5,822 nt of DNA from Candidatus Sediminicultor tertius (GTDB lineage: Bacteria > Atribacterota > Phoenicimicrobiia > Phoenicimicrobiales > Phoenicimicrobiaceae), in NCBI GenBank assembly GCA_003527405.1, contig DPXH01000137.1, forward strand, positions 10,048 through 15,869, read 5' to 3'. Every line of letters starts with the position of its first letter. Within the stretch, counting starts at the first letter, position 1. The notes beneath the pieces were generated by a model. The model was not told where the DNA came from, did not search any database, and was given only the letters and a program-made list of their open reading frames with translations. This document shows positions 1 through 5,287 of this stretch, piece after piece. The position numbers and the translations under genes were made by a program.

Positions 1-879
1 CTTGGCAACTCCCTTAGAAGAACTTTATTATCTTCTATGGGGGGAGCGGCTGCAACCGCCATTAGGATTGAAGGAATTACCCATGAATTTGATACTATTC
101 CTGGAGTTAAAGAAGATGTAATTGAAATAATTTTAAGTATTAAAGAATTAGTAGTTAAAATGTTTACCGATGAACCGCAGATTTTAAAATTAAAGGCAAA
201 AGGGAAAAAAATAGTAACTGCAGCGGATATAACCCCTAATATTAATATAGAAATACTTAATCCTGATTTAAAGATAGCTACTTTAAATGGAAATGCCAAA
301 CTGGATATGGAGATAGTAGTTGAAAAAGGAATGGGTTACTTGCCTGCTGAAAAGAATAAAAAACCGAGTAAATCAGTAGATACCATTTTTATTGATTCCT
401 TTTTTTCACCTATTACGAAGGTACGCTATGATGTGGAAACTGCCAGTCTGAGTCAATTTTCTAATTACGATAAATTAACTTTGGAAATATTTACTAATAA
501 AAGTATTTTGCCTGATGAAGCTTTGAGTAAATCAGCAAATATATTGATTAAATACTTAAAGGTATTTACTAAGTTCTCCCCCGAAGATGTTGAATCAGAG
601 GGCGAACCTATTTCAAGAGAAGAAAAAGAAAAGAGTGAAAAAGAAAAAATCTTAAACAAAACCATTGAAGAACTAGATTTTTCAGTTCGCTCGTATAATT
701 GCCTAAAAAAATCCAATGTAAATACATTAAGAGATTTAGTTAACTACTCTCCAATGGAAGTTATAAAGATAAAGAATTTAGGAAAGAAATCTTTAGATGA
801 AATAAAAGAAAAAATGGCTAAGTATGGATTTGTCTTAGGTGAAAAAATGCACCAGGAGGATTTTAAGGATGAGGCATAA
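1..879 (+). CDS. rpoA: DNA-directed RNA polymerase subunit alpha, 5'-truncated by window edge
   Basis: RpoA is the dimeric scaffold on which beta and beta' assemble; its C-terminal domain contacts UP-element DNA and activators. The frame is open from base 1 and begins LGNSLRRTLLSSM, which matches the E. coli segment starting near residue 39, so about 38 N-terminal residues lie outside the window; the ATG at 37 is internal. The first Arg pair corresponds to the conserved dimerization region around E. coli R45. The N-terminal domain continues through GMGYLPAEKNKK and the SPITKVRYDVE block. A highly charged Lys/Glu linker (codons at about 613-654) leads to the C-terminal domain, where VRSYNCLK and KNLGKKSLDEIK retain the DNA-contacting residues equivalent to E. 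coli R265, N268, G296, K298 and S299. The gene ends at TAA 877-879, overlapping rplQ by 11 nt. Identity is certain from these blocks. Confidence 0.98.
   Translation, partial: LGNSLRRTLLSSMGGAAATAIRIEGITHEFDTIPGVKEDVIEIILSIKELVVKMFTDEPQILKLKAKGKKIVTAADITPNINIEILNPDLKIATLNGNAKLDMEIVVEKGMGYLPAEKNKKPSKSVDTIFIDSFFSPITKVRYDVETASLSQFSNYDKLTLEIFTNKSILPDEALSKSANILIKYLKVFTKFSPEDVESEGEPISREEKEKSEKEKILNKTIEELDFSVRSYNCLKKSNVNTLRDLVNYSPMEVIKIKNLGKKSLDEIKEKMAKYGFVLGEKMHQEDFKDEA
854..859 (+). promoter_or_regulatory. Shine-Dalgarno site of rplQ, inside rpoA
   Basis: A perfect AGGAGG lies inside the last codons of rpoA, 9 nt before the ATG at 869. It decides the rplQ start: an upstream in-frame GTG at 839 would add ten residues that the L17 family lacks. 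The site implies translational coupling between rpoA and rplQ. Confidence 0.85.
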
Positions 880-1222
880 GAAATTAAAAGGAAAATTAGG
901 TCGCAGTAGTAGTCATAGAAGCTCTTTGTTGGCTAATTTATCTATTTCACTTATAAATCATAAAAAGATTGAGACCACATACACTAAAGCAAAAGAAGTT
1001 CGAAAACATGTGGAAAAGTTAGTGACTATAGCTAAAAATAATAATTTGCAAGCCCAGAGAGAGGTACAAAAAGTGATAAGAAATAAAAAAGCTTCTAAAG
1101 TATTATTTGAAGAAATTAGTCCAAAGTTTTTGGAGAGGAATGGCGGTTACACACGTATTGTGAAAACCGGATTTCGCAAAGGCGATGCCGTACCTTTAGC
1201 TATAATTGAATTTGTAGAATAA
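869..1222 (+). CDS. rplQ: 50S ribosomal protein L17
   Basis: L17 is a bacterial large-subunit protein near the peptide exit tunnel. The 117-residue product has the family's normal compact length and order: a basic N-terminus MRHKKLKGKLGRSSSHR, the LLANL and NHKKIETT segment, the TKAKEVRKHVEKLVTIAK helix, and the C-terminal GGYTRIVKTGFRKGDAVP block ending in IEFVE. The start at ATG 869 is chosen because it yields the canonical MRHKK N-terminus and sits 9 nt after a perfect AGGAGG. The start lies within rpoA (11-nt overlap), so the two are very probably cotranscribed and coupled. An intrinsic-type terminator begins 17 nt after the stop, marking this as the last gene of the ribosomal protein transcript. 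No oddities are seen in the protein. Confidence 0.98.
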   Translation: MRHKKLKGKLGRSSSHRSSLLANLSISLINHKKIETTYTKAKEVRKHVEKLVTIAKNNNLQAQREVQKVIRNKKASKVLFEEISPKFLERNGGYTRIVKTGFRKGDAVPLAIIEFVE

Positions 1223-1238
1223 ATAAAGCAAAAAAGAT

Positions 1239-1305
1239 AAAAGGTTAAAAAGTTTTATATCAGAAGTAATTATTTGATAGTTAGACTTTTTAACCTTTTG
1301 TTTTT
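1239..1305 (+). terminator. Rho-independent terminator after rplQ
   Basis: A perfect 15-bp inverted repeat, AAAAGGTTAAAAAGT at 1239-1253 and its reverse complement at 1285-1299, is followed by G and five T. The loop is 31 nt and contains a second 5-bp stem (TATCA 1258-1262 with TGATA 1275-1279), so the whole folds as a long composite hairpin. The outer stem can extend through A-U and G-U pairs into the T tract. The stem is AT-rich, but its position just after the last ribosomal gene supports termination. It separates the rpoA-rplQ transcript from the ecf operon. Confidence 0.8.
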
Positions 1306-1310
1306 ATAAT
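1282..1310 (+). promoter_or_regulatory. Possible sigma-70 promoter overlapping the rplQ terminator
   Basis: TAGACT at 1282-1287 (4 of 6 to TTGACA) is followed after 17 nt by a perfect TATAAT at 1305-1310. It would overlap the descending arm of the terminator and could drive the ecf operon through a roughly 560-nt leader. The -35 is mediocre and AT-rich DNA gives such matches by chance, so this is tentative. No better promoter for ecfA1 was found closer to the gene. Confidence 0.3.
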
Positions 1311-1324
1311 AATTTGGTATGAGG

Positions 1325-1352
1325 ATAGCGTACAGCGTGGAGCGTATAGTGT
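1325..1352 (+). repeat. Heptamer array, unit NNAGCGT (four copies)
   Basis: Four consecutive 7-nt units share the core AGCGT (ATAGCGT, ACAGCGT and so on; the last reads AGTGT). The same family recurs at 5355-5375 and, more degenerate, at 4445-4465. Confidence 0.7.
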
Positions 1353-1388
1353 GGAATTAAGAAAGAAGAAGAAAAGAGAGAGAAAATA

Positions 1389-1411
1389 GTAGGGGCGTAT
1401 TGCATACGCCC
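1389..1411. repeat. Short GC-rich palindrome (REP/MITE-like)
   Basis: GGGCGTAT at 1393-1400 and ATACGCCC at 1404-1411 form a perfect 8-bp stem around a 3-nt loop, preceded by GTAG. This is the most GC-rich piece of an AT-rich spacer. From memory, GTAGGGGCG...CGCCC palindromes recur in many unrelated bacterial genomes; I infer a dispersed REP-like element. There is no T tract, so it is not a typical terminator. Confidence 0.6.
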
Positions 1412-1413
1412 TG

Positions 1414-1441
1414 ATAGTATATAGCGAAAAGCGAAAAGCCA
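1414..1441 (+). repeat. Heptamer array, unit AAAGCGA (four copies)
   Basis: Four 7-nt units in one phase: ATAGTAT, ATAGCGA, then AAAGCGA and AAAGCCA. The central part reads as AGCGAAA twice. It follows the GC-rich palindrome by 2 nt. Confidence 0.65.
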
Positions 1442-1459
1442 TAATTCAAAACTCTTAAT

Positions 1460-1494
1460 TAGTCGTTAGTAAATAGTCGTTAGTCGTTAGTATT
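1460..1494 (+). repeat. Heptamer array, unit TAGTCGT (five copies)
   Basis: Five units begin TAGT in strict 7-nt phase; units 1, 3 and 4 are exact TAGTCGT, unit 2 is TAGTAAA and unit 5 is TAGTATT. This is the clearest array in the spacer. Confidence 0.8.
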
Positions 1495-1506
1495 AAATAC
1501 AGATTG

Positions 1507-1541
1507 TCAGTTTTCAGTTAATAGTTGCAAGATGCAAGTTA
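1507..1541 (+). repeat. Heptamer array, unit TCAGTTA grading into CAAGTTA
   Basis: Five 7-nt units keep AG at positions 3-4: TCAGTTT and TCAGTTA first, then ATAGTTG, CAAGATG and CAAGTTA. The unit drifts along the array, as if divergent units had been copied stepwise. Confidence 0.65.
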
Positions 1542-1620
1542 ATTTAAATATCCAGTTACTCAATCAATTTAGTTAACTATTTTGATTTTATTTTCTTAAC
1601 TAACTATCCAGCAAGTGATT

Positions 1621-1655
1621 TAATGTGTAACATGTGAGGGGTAATGTGTAATAAG
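1621..1655 (+). repeat. Heptamer array, unit TAATGTG (five copies)
   Basis: Five units in 7-nt phase; units 1 and 4 are exact TAATGTG, unit 2 is TAACATG and the last is TAATAAG. Its right half is the reverse complement of the CTTATTA array at 1686-1720: 1641-1656 pairs with 1692-1707 with a single G-T wobble. Confidence 0.7.
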
Positions 1656-1685
1656 TTCCTGTTTTTATAATTTCAGAAATTTAAT

Positions 1686-1720
1686 CTTATTACTTATTAC
1701 ATATTACTTATTACTGTATT
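1686..1720 (+). repeat. Heptamer array, unit CTTATTA (five copies)
   Basis: Units 1, 2 and 4 are exact CTTATTA, unit 3 is CATATTA and unit 5 is CTGTATT. It is the complementary partner of the TAATGTG/TAATAAG array at 1621-1655, with which it could form a stem of about 16 bp around a 35-nt loop. Confidence 0.7.
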
Positions 1721-1722
1721 TT

Positions 1723-1771
1723 ATACGAGATACGATTTCGTTGTTCGTATCTAGTATCTAGTATCTCGAAG
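1723..1771. repeat. Heptamer array with internal inverted symmetry (ATACGAG / CTAGTAT)
   Basis: Seven units run in one 7-nt phase: ATACGAG and ATACGAT on the left, CTAGTAT twice on the right. The left arm 1723-1735 pairs with 1745-1757 over 13 positions with one mismatch, around a 9-nt loop. CGAGATAC at 1726-1733 also pairs perfectly with 1761-1768. The first 16 nt (1723-1738) recur identically at 1853-1868. Confidence 0.7.
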
Positions 1772-1830
1772 GAAAAATAAATTCAAACACACAGCTTTTT
1801 AAATTTTTAAACATTTTAAATATTTGTTTC

Positions 1831-1868
1831 TTAGCGAAATACGATTCACGAGATACGAGATACGATTT
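1831..1868 (+). repeat. Heptamer array, unit GATACGA, abutting the ecfA1 ribosome-binding site
   Basis: Five 7-nt units end in CGA: TTAGCGA, AATACGA, TTCACGA, then GATACGA twice, followed by TTT. The array stops 2 nt before the GGTGG ribosome-binding site and 13 nt before the proposed ecfA1 start, so copy-number change here would alter the leader directly. Confidence 0.7.
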
Positions 1869-1870
1869 AT

Positions 1871-1876
1871 GGGTGG
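1871..1876 (+). promoter_or_regulatory. Proposed ribosome-binding site of ecfA1
   Basis: GGGTGG lies 5 nt before TTG 1882. A similar GGTGGA precedes ecfA2 at 2685-2690 with spacing 6, supporting GGTGG as a usable site here. GTG 1873 falls inside this motif and has no comparable site upstream, which is why TTG 1882 is preferred. Confidence 0.5.
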
Positions 1877-1881
1877 TCATT

Positions 1882-2712
1882 TTGATTAAAATAAAAAAAT
1901 TAAGTCACATATATAATTATCATAAAAAAGACCAAATAAAGGCTTTAGATTCTATTGATTTGGAAATAAAAAATGGTGATTTTGTTTCTATTATAGGTTC
2001 TAACGGATCGGGAAAATCTACCTTAGCTAAACATATGAATTGTCTGCTGCTTCCTACTACCGGAGATGTTTGGGTAGATAAAATGAATACCAAGGATAAG
2101 AGCAAAACATGGGAGATAAGACGAAAAGTAGGCATGGTATTTCAAAATCCAGATAATCAGATTATTGCAACTACTGTAGAAGATGACATAGCTTTTGGTC
2201 TGGAAAATATTGGAATAAAAACAAAACTTATGAGAGAACGGGTTGATTGGGCCTTGGAAGTTGTAGAAATGGAAGAGTACAAAAAAAGCGAACCTCATTT
2301 ACTTTCGGGTGGACAAAAACAAAGAGTAGCAATTGCCGGAGCAATTGCCTTGCACTCTTCCTATTTAGTTTTAGATGAACCTACGGCAATGCTCGATCCC
2401 CGGGGACGAAGAGAGGTTATAGATATTGTTAAGAAGTTAAATCGAGAAGAGAACATTACTATAATCTATATTACTCACTTAATGGAAGAAGCGGCTGAGT
2501 CTAACCGGGTAATCGCATTAGATAAAGGGAAAATTGCTCTAACAGGAAAACCTGAGGAGGTATTTACTCAAATAGATGTCTTAAAACAATTAAGATTAGA
2601 TGTTCCTCAAGTAACCGAACTCGCCCTAAGATTAAACAAAAGAGGAATAGATATATCTCCCCATACATTGAAAGTGGAGGATATGGTGGAAAGTTTATGT
2701 TTATACGTTTAG
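1882..2712 (+). CDS. ecfA1: ECF transporter ATPase EcfA1 (CbiO-type)
   Basis: This is one of two ABC ATPases that power an ECF importer by pairing with EcfA2 and gripping the coupling helices of EcfT at the cytoplasmic membrane face. With the TTG 1882 start (276 aa) the ABC motifs are complete: Walker A GSNGSGKST at 39-47, Q-loop Q88 in FQNPDNQ, signature LSGGQ at 141-145, Walker B YLVLDEP at 161-167 with catalytic E166, D-loop MLD at 170-172, and switch H199. The C-terminal tail has the EcfA-specific LDVPQVTELALRL segment. TTG 1882 gives the family-typical N-terminus MIKIKKLSHIY and has a GGTGG site; GTG 1873, three codons upstream, is the alternative. The 3' end overlaps ecfA2 by 16 nt, so the two are coupled. 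Assignment as A1 rather than A2 rests on order and on its partner's A2-like N-terminus. The substrate cannot be inferred. Confidence 0.93.
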   Translation: MIKIKKLSHIYNYHKKDQIKALDSIDLEIKNGDFVSIIGSNGSGKSTLAKHMNCLLLPTTGDVWVDKMNTKDKSKTWEIRRKVGMVFQNPDNQIIATTVEDDIAFGLENIGIKTKLMRERVDWALEVVEMEEYKKSEPHLLSGGQKQRVAIAGAIALHSSYLVLDEPTAMLDPRGRREVIDIVKKLNREENITIIYITHLMEEAAESNRVIALDKGKIALTGKPEEVFTQIDVLKQLRLDVPQVTELALRLNKRGIDISPHTLKVEDMVESLCLYV

Positions 2713-3563
2713 AAGATATGTGCTTTACCTATAGTTTAGGAATGCCCTTTGAAACGGAAGTATTAAAGAATATCAATTTAGAGATTGATAAAGGTGAATT
2801 TATTGGTCTGATCGGGCATACCGGTTGCGGAAAAACGACTCTAATTCAGCATTTTAACGGCCTGCTTACACCAACTTCTGGTAAAATCTATGTCGAAGGA
2901 GTAGATTTAAATAAAAAAGGAGTTAACCTTAAGCTGGTAAGACAAAAAATAGGTTTAGTTTTCCAGTATCCCGAGAATCAATTGTTTGAAGAAACAATAT
3001 ATCAAGAAGTAGCCTTTGGTCCCAAAAAATTAGGTTTATCAGAAGAGAAAATTAAAAAAAGAGTCAAAGAAGCCTTAAAGATGGTCGATCTTGATTATAA
3101 CCTCTATGCAGAACGTTCCCCTTTTTCTCTAAGCGGAGGGGAGATGCGTCGTGTCGCCTTAGCCAGCATACTGTCTATTAGGCCAAAAATGTTGATCTTA
3201 GATGAACCTACTGCCAATCTTGATCCGCAAGGTAGAGATAATATATTATCTGAGATAAAAAAGATACATTATAATTTCGGTATGGGTGTGGTTTTAGTTT
3301 CACACAATATGGAAAAAGTTGCAGAGACAGTGAATCGTCTTGTAGTAATGCATCGAGGAGAGATAATCATGGACGGTGCTCCCCGGGATATTTTTGAAAA
3401 GCATGCCAATGAACTAATAGAAGTGGGTTTGGGTCTTCCACAGGTAACCGAGTGTATGCATAAATTGAAGGAAAAAGGAAAAGATGTATATACCGGGGTA
3501 TTAACTGTAGATGATGCCGAAAAAGAAATGTTGAAAAAAATAAAAAAACAAATAAAGAAATAG
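2697..3563 (+). CDS. ecfA2: ECF transporter ATPase EcfA2 (CbiO-type)
   Basis: This is the second, non-identical ATPase of the ECF energizing module; it forms a heterodimer with EcfA1 and hydrolyses ATP to drive vitamin or metal-ion uptake through EcfT and an exchangeable S component. The 288-aa product starts with an EcfA2-type region, FTYSLGMPFETEVLKNINLEI, in which the GMPFE insert is characteristic. Motifs: Walker A GHTGCGKTT at 40-48, Q90 in FQYPENQLFEET, signature LSGGEMRR at 145-152 (E where EcfA1 has Q), Walker B MLILDEP at 165-171 with E170, D-loop NLD at 174-176, and switch H203. The tail GLGLPQVTECMHKLKEKG is EcfA-like, and a lysine-rich end follows. ATG 2697 is preceded by GGTGGA at spacing 6 and lies within ecfA1. 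The stop TAG touches an ATG at 3564 that opens a 16-codon frame into ecfT. Confidence 0.95.
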   Translation: MFIRLEDMCFTYSLGMPFETEVLKNINLEIDKGEFIGLIGHTGCGKTTLIQHFNGLLTPTSGKIYVEGVDLNKKGVNLKLVRQKIGLVFQYPENQLFEETIYQEVAFGPKKLGLSEEKIKKRVKEALKMVDLDYNLYAERSPFSLSGGEMRRVALASILSIRPKMLILDEPTANLDPQGRDNILSEIKKIHYNFGMGVVLVSHNMEKVAETVNRLVVMHRGEIIMDGAPRDIFEKHANELIEVGLGLPQVTECMHKLKEKGKDVYTGVLTVDDAEKEMLKKIKKQIKK

Positions 3564-3614
3564 ATGTCTAAAGAGATTAATATAAAAAATTATCAAGAAG
3601 ATGGGGAAAGATGA
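3564..3614 (+). CDS. Possible 16-codon bridging ORF between ecfA2 and ecfT
   Basis: An ATG directly abuts the ecfA2 stop (TAGATG) and opens MSKEINIKNYQEDGER, ending in a TGA that overlaps the ecfT start as ATGA (3611-3614). There is no upstream ribosome-binding site, so translation would depend on ribosomes reinitiating after ecfA2. It could act as a coupling device that carries ribosomes to ecfT, or it may be chance. I do not recognise the peptide. Confidence 0.25.
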   Translation: MSKEINIKNYQEDGER

Positions 3615-4408
3615 GAATATTAAGGAATATTAGTTTTGGTCAGTATATCCCAAGGGATTCGTTAATTCATAATTTGGATCCCAGAATAAAAATATTGAGT
3701 TGTCTGGCTATAATTATAAGCTTGTTTTTAATAACAAAATTCTCAGGATATCTAATTTTAGGAAGTTTTGTACTGATTAGCATTATTATTTCTAAGGTAC
3801 ACCCAAAATTTGTATTCAGAGGCCTGCGTCCCATATTATTTATCATTATATTTACTCTAATAATTCATCTTTTTATGACTGAAGGAGAAGTAATTTATCA
3901 GATAGGCTTTTTGAAAATAACTCAGGAGGGATTAGTAAAAGGGCTGCTTATTTCTTTTCGATTATTTATCTTAATATTAGCTACTTCTCTACTTACCCTG
4001 GCCACCTCTCCCATATCTTTGACCGATGGGATAGAAAGGTTATTAGCTATCTTTAAATTTACAGGTATGCCCGCTCATGAAATAGCTATGATGATGACTA
4101 TAGCACTGAGATTTATTCCGACTTTATTGGAAGAGACAGAAAAAATAATGAAAGCTCAAATATCTCGAGGTGCAGACTTCGAAAGCGGAAACATTTTTAA
4201 CCGAGCAAAGAATTTAATACCTATTTTGATTCCCTTGTTTGTTAATGCATTTCGGCGTGCTGATGAATTAGCCATTGCTATGGAAGCCAAATGCTATAGA
4301 GGGGGAGAGGGTAGGACTCATTATAGGGAACTAAAAATCAAAAAAGCTGATATCTTAACCTTTGTCTTAACCATAGTTATTACTATTATGGTGAGTGTAA
4401 TGTTTTGA
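3611..4408 (+). CDS. ecfT: ECF transporter transmembrane protein EcfT
   Basis: EcfT is the membrane scaffold that links the EcfA1/EcfA2 pair to the substrate-binding S component. The 265-aa product has the typical N-terminus (ISFGQYIPRDSLIHNLDPR, residues 7-25), then hydrophobic segments at roughly 28-45, 46-62, 72-89 and 111-134, and a last one at 247-264. Between them is the cytoplasmic coupling-helix region with the two short signatures usually written A-R-G: here SRG at 185-187 and AKC at 226-228 in MEAKCYRGGEGRT. FRRADELAIAME, between them, is strongly conserved. ATG 3611 follows GGGGAAAG (3603-3610), a short-spaced ribosome-binding site. No S component is adjacent, as expected for a group II ECF module serving several S components. 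The TGA stop is the first codon of a repeat copy that recurs after truA. Confidence 0.95.
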   Translation: MRILRNISFGQYIPRDSLIHNLDPRIKILSCLAIIISLFLITKFSGYLILGSFVLISIIISKVHPKFVFRGLRPILFIIIFTLIIHLFMTEGEVIYQIGFLKITQEGLVKGLLISFRLFILILATSLLTLATSPISLTDGIERLLAIFKFTGMPAHEIAMMMTIALRFIPTLLEETEKIMKAQISRGADFESGNIFNRAKNLIPILIPLFVNAFRRADELAIAMEAKCYRGGEGRTHYRELKIKKADILTFVLTIVITIMVSVMF

Positions 4409-4435
4409 ATTAGTATCGCGTATCGCGTATCGAGT
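4406..4435 (+). repeat. TATCGCG heptamer array overlapping the ecfT stop codon
   Basis: TATCGCG twice, then TATCGAG (4414-4434), preceded by TGAATTAG whose TGA is the ecfT stop. The 30-nt segment matches 5277-5306, after truA, at 29 of 30 positions in the same orientation. Confidence 0.8.
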
Positions 4436-4466
4436 GAAGAAAAATAGCGGGGAGCATATATAATTA

Positions 4467-4494
4467 GTTAATTGGTTAACGTTAACCAGTTAAC
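4467..4494. repeat. 28-bp near-perfect palindrome before truA
   Basis: The centre GGTTAACGTTAACC (4474-4487) is a perfect 14-bp palindrome; arms extend to 14 bp each with one T-G mismatch. The core GTTAAC is repeated through it. It ends 4 nt before the AGGA of the truA ribosome-binding site. It could be an operator, an mRNA hairpin, or another member of the GTTAAC repeat words seen near 1570-1602. No T tract follows, so it is not a terminator. Confidence 0.65.
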
Positions 4495-4505
4495 AAAAGG
4501 AAAAA

Positions 4506-5252
4506 ATGATTAATATAAGGCTTACCATTGAATATGAAGGAACTAAATATTATGGGTGGCAAAGACAGAAAGGTCTTTTAAGCATACAGGGAATTTTGGA
4601 AGAAAAAATATCCCAGATTACGCAAGAAAAGATAACGCTTAACGGTTCTGGGAGGACTGACGCGGGAGTACATGCCTTGGGTCAAGTAGCAAATTTTAAA
4701 ACTAATAGCTCTATCCCTTTGTTTGAATTACCTTTTATTCTAAACCGCATGTTACCTTTAGATATTAGGATTAAAAAAGCAGAAAAAGTAGATAACAATT
4801 TTCATGCCCGCTATAGTGCAATTAGTAAAATTTATCATTATTATGTTTTAAATTCTAATCAAAACAATAATTACCTGCCAATTTTTCTAAGAAATTATGT
4901 TTACTGCGTTTATAAGAATCTAAATTTAGAAGAGATGAAAAAAGCCGGTAAATTTTTACAAGGAGAACATGATTTTACCTCTTTTGCCTGTTCGGGGAGC
5001 AGAATTAGCAAATGGGAAAGAACCATTAAAGATATAAACATAACCAGGAAAGGAGACATATTTTGTTTTCATCTTGAGGCCGATGCTTTTTTATATAAAA
5101 TGGTTCGCACCATCGTGGGTACTCTCTTGGAAGTAGGTAAGGGGAAGATAAGTTATTTAGAGATTAAAAAGATATTAGAAGCTAAAAATAGAAAAATGGC
5201 TGGTAAAACTGTTCCAGCCAAAGGTTTATTTTTAATGAAAGTGAAGTACTAA
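4506..5252 (+). CDS. truA: tRNA pseudouridine(38-40) synthase TruA
   Basis: TruA isomerises uridines 38, 39 and 40 of the tRNA anticodon arm to pseudouridine in the cytoplasm. The 248-aa protein has the normal family length and all expected blocks: N-terminal RLTIEYEGTKYYGWQRQ (5-21), the catalytic loop GSGRTDAGVHALGQ (47-60) with nucleophile D52, FHARYSAISKIYHYY (99-113), GEHDFTSF (153-160), and the second-half segment ADAFLYKMVRTIVGTLLEVG (192-211). It closes with AGKTVPAKGLFLMKVKY. ATG 4506 has an AAGGA site 5 nt upstream and gives the usual N-terminus. The 97-nt gap from ecfT contains repeats but no terminator, so readthrough from the ecf operon is likely. The stop lies in the left arm of a hairpin (5246-5287). 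Confidence 0.97.
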   Translation: MINIRLTIEYEGTKYYGWQRQKGLLSIQGILEEKISQITQEKITLNGSGRTDAGVHALGQVANFKTNSSIPLFELPFILNRMLPLDIRIKKAEKVDNNFHARYSAISKIYHYYVLNSNQNNNYLPIFLRNYVYCVYKNLNLEEMKKAGKFLQGEHDFTSFACSGSRISKWERTIKDINITRKGDIFCFHLEADAFLYKMVRTIVGTLLEVGKGKISYLEIKKILEAKNRKMAGKTVPAKGLFLMKVKY

Positions 5253-5287
5253 TTCACTAATTGATTTGACAATTAGTGAATTAGTAT
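5246..5287. repeat. Inverted repeat across the truA stop codon
   Basis: ACTAATTCACTAATT (5248-5262) and its exact complement (5271-5285) form a perfect 15-bp stem around an 8-nt loop; two more pairs extend it. It includes the truA stop at 5250-5252. There is no T tract after it, and a heptamer array follows at once, so it may protect the mRNA end rather than terminate. Confidence 0.7.

Larger units (their letters stand above)
1306..1871. other. Gene-free, repeat-filled spacer between rplQ and ecfA1
   Basis: About 566 nt with no credible reading frame and no RNA gene that I recognise. Most of it is degenerate tandem arrays of period 7, listed separately, together with one GC-rich palindrome at 1389-1411. 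The stretch 1542-1620 has only scattered GTTAACT/TTAACTA words, including TAGTTAA at 1570-1576 and its complement TTAACTA at 1596-1602. 1772-1830 is plain AT-rich DNA. In Firmicutes with this gene order the rplQ-ecfA1 gap is typically much shorter, so this spacer looks expanded by repeats. Confidence 0.8.

Noticed and set aside
465..716. 83-codon open frame on the minus strand
   Set aside because: Lies wholly within rpoA, antisense to a conserved region; low-complexity Ser/Phe-rich translation.
839..868. GTG start extending rplQ by ten residues
   Set aside because: The L17 family begins at MRHKK, and a perfect AGGAGG at 854-859 serves ATG 869.
1239..1305. Riboswitch leader for the ecf operon in the rplQ-ecfA1 spacer
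   Set aside because: No recognisable aptamer core; the hairpin directly follows rplQ and is better explained as its terminator, and the rest of the spacer is repeat arrays.
1666..1671. TATAAT as a -10 box for ecfA1
   Set aside because: The region 17 nt upstream lies in the TAATGTG array and has no -35 match; it falls in the loop of the paired arrays.
1325..1868. CRISPR array
   Set aside because: Units are 7 nt and contiguous, without 25-40 nt repeats or unique spacers, and no cas gene is present.
1920..2298. Two open frames on the minus strand (1920-2135 and 2023-2298)
   Set aside because: Both are antisense to the Walker A and Q-loop region of ecfA1 and resemble no protein I know.
4459..4464. 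TATAAT as a -10 box for truA
   Set aside because: No acceptable -35 at 16-18 nt (the bases are purine-rich), and the hexamer lies in a degenerate AGCGT-family heptamer array, so it probably arose from the repeat.
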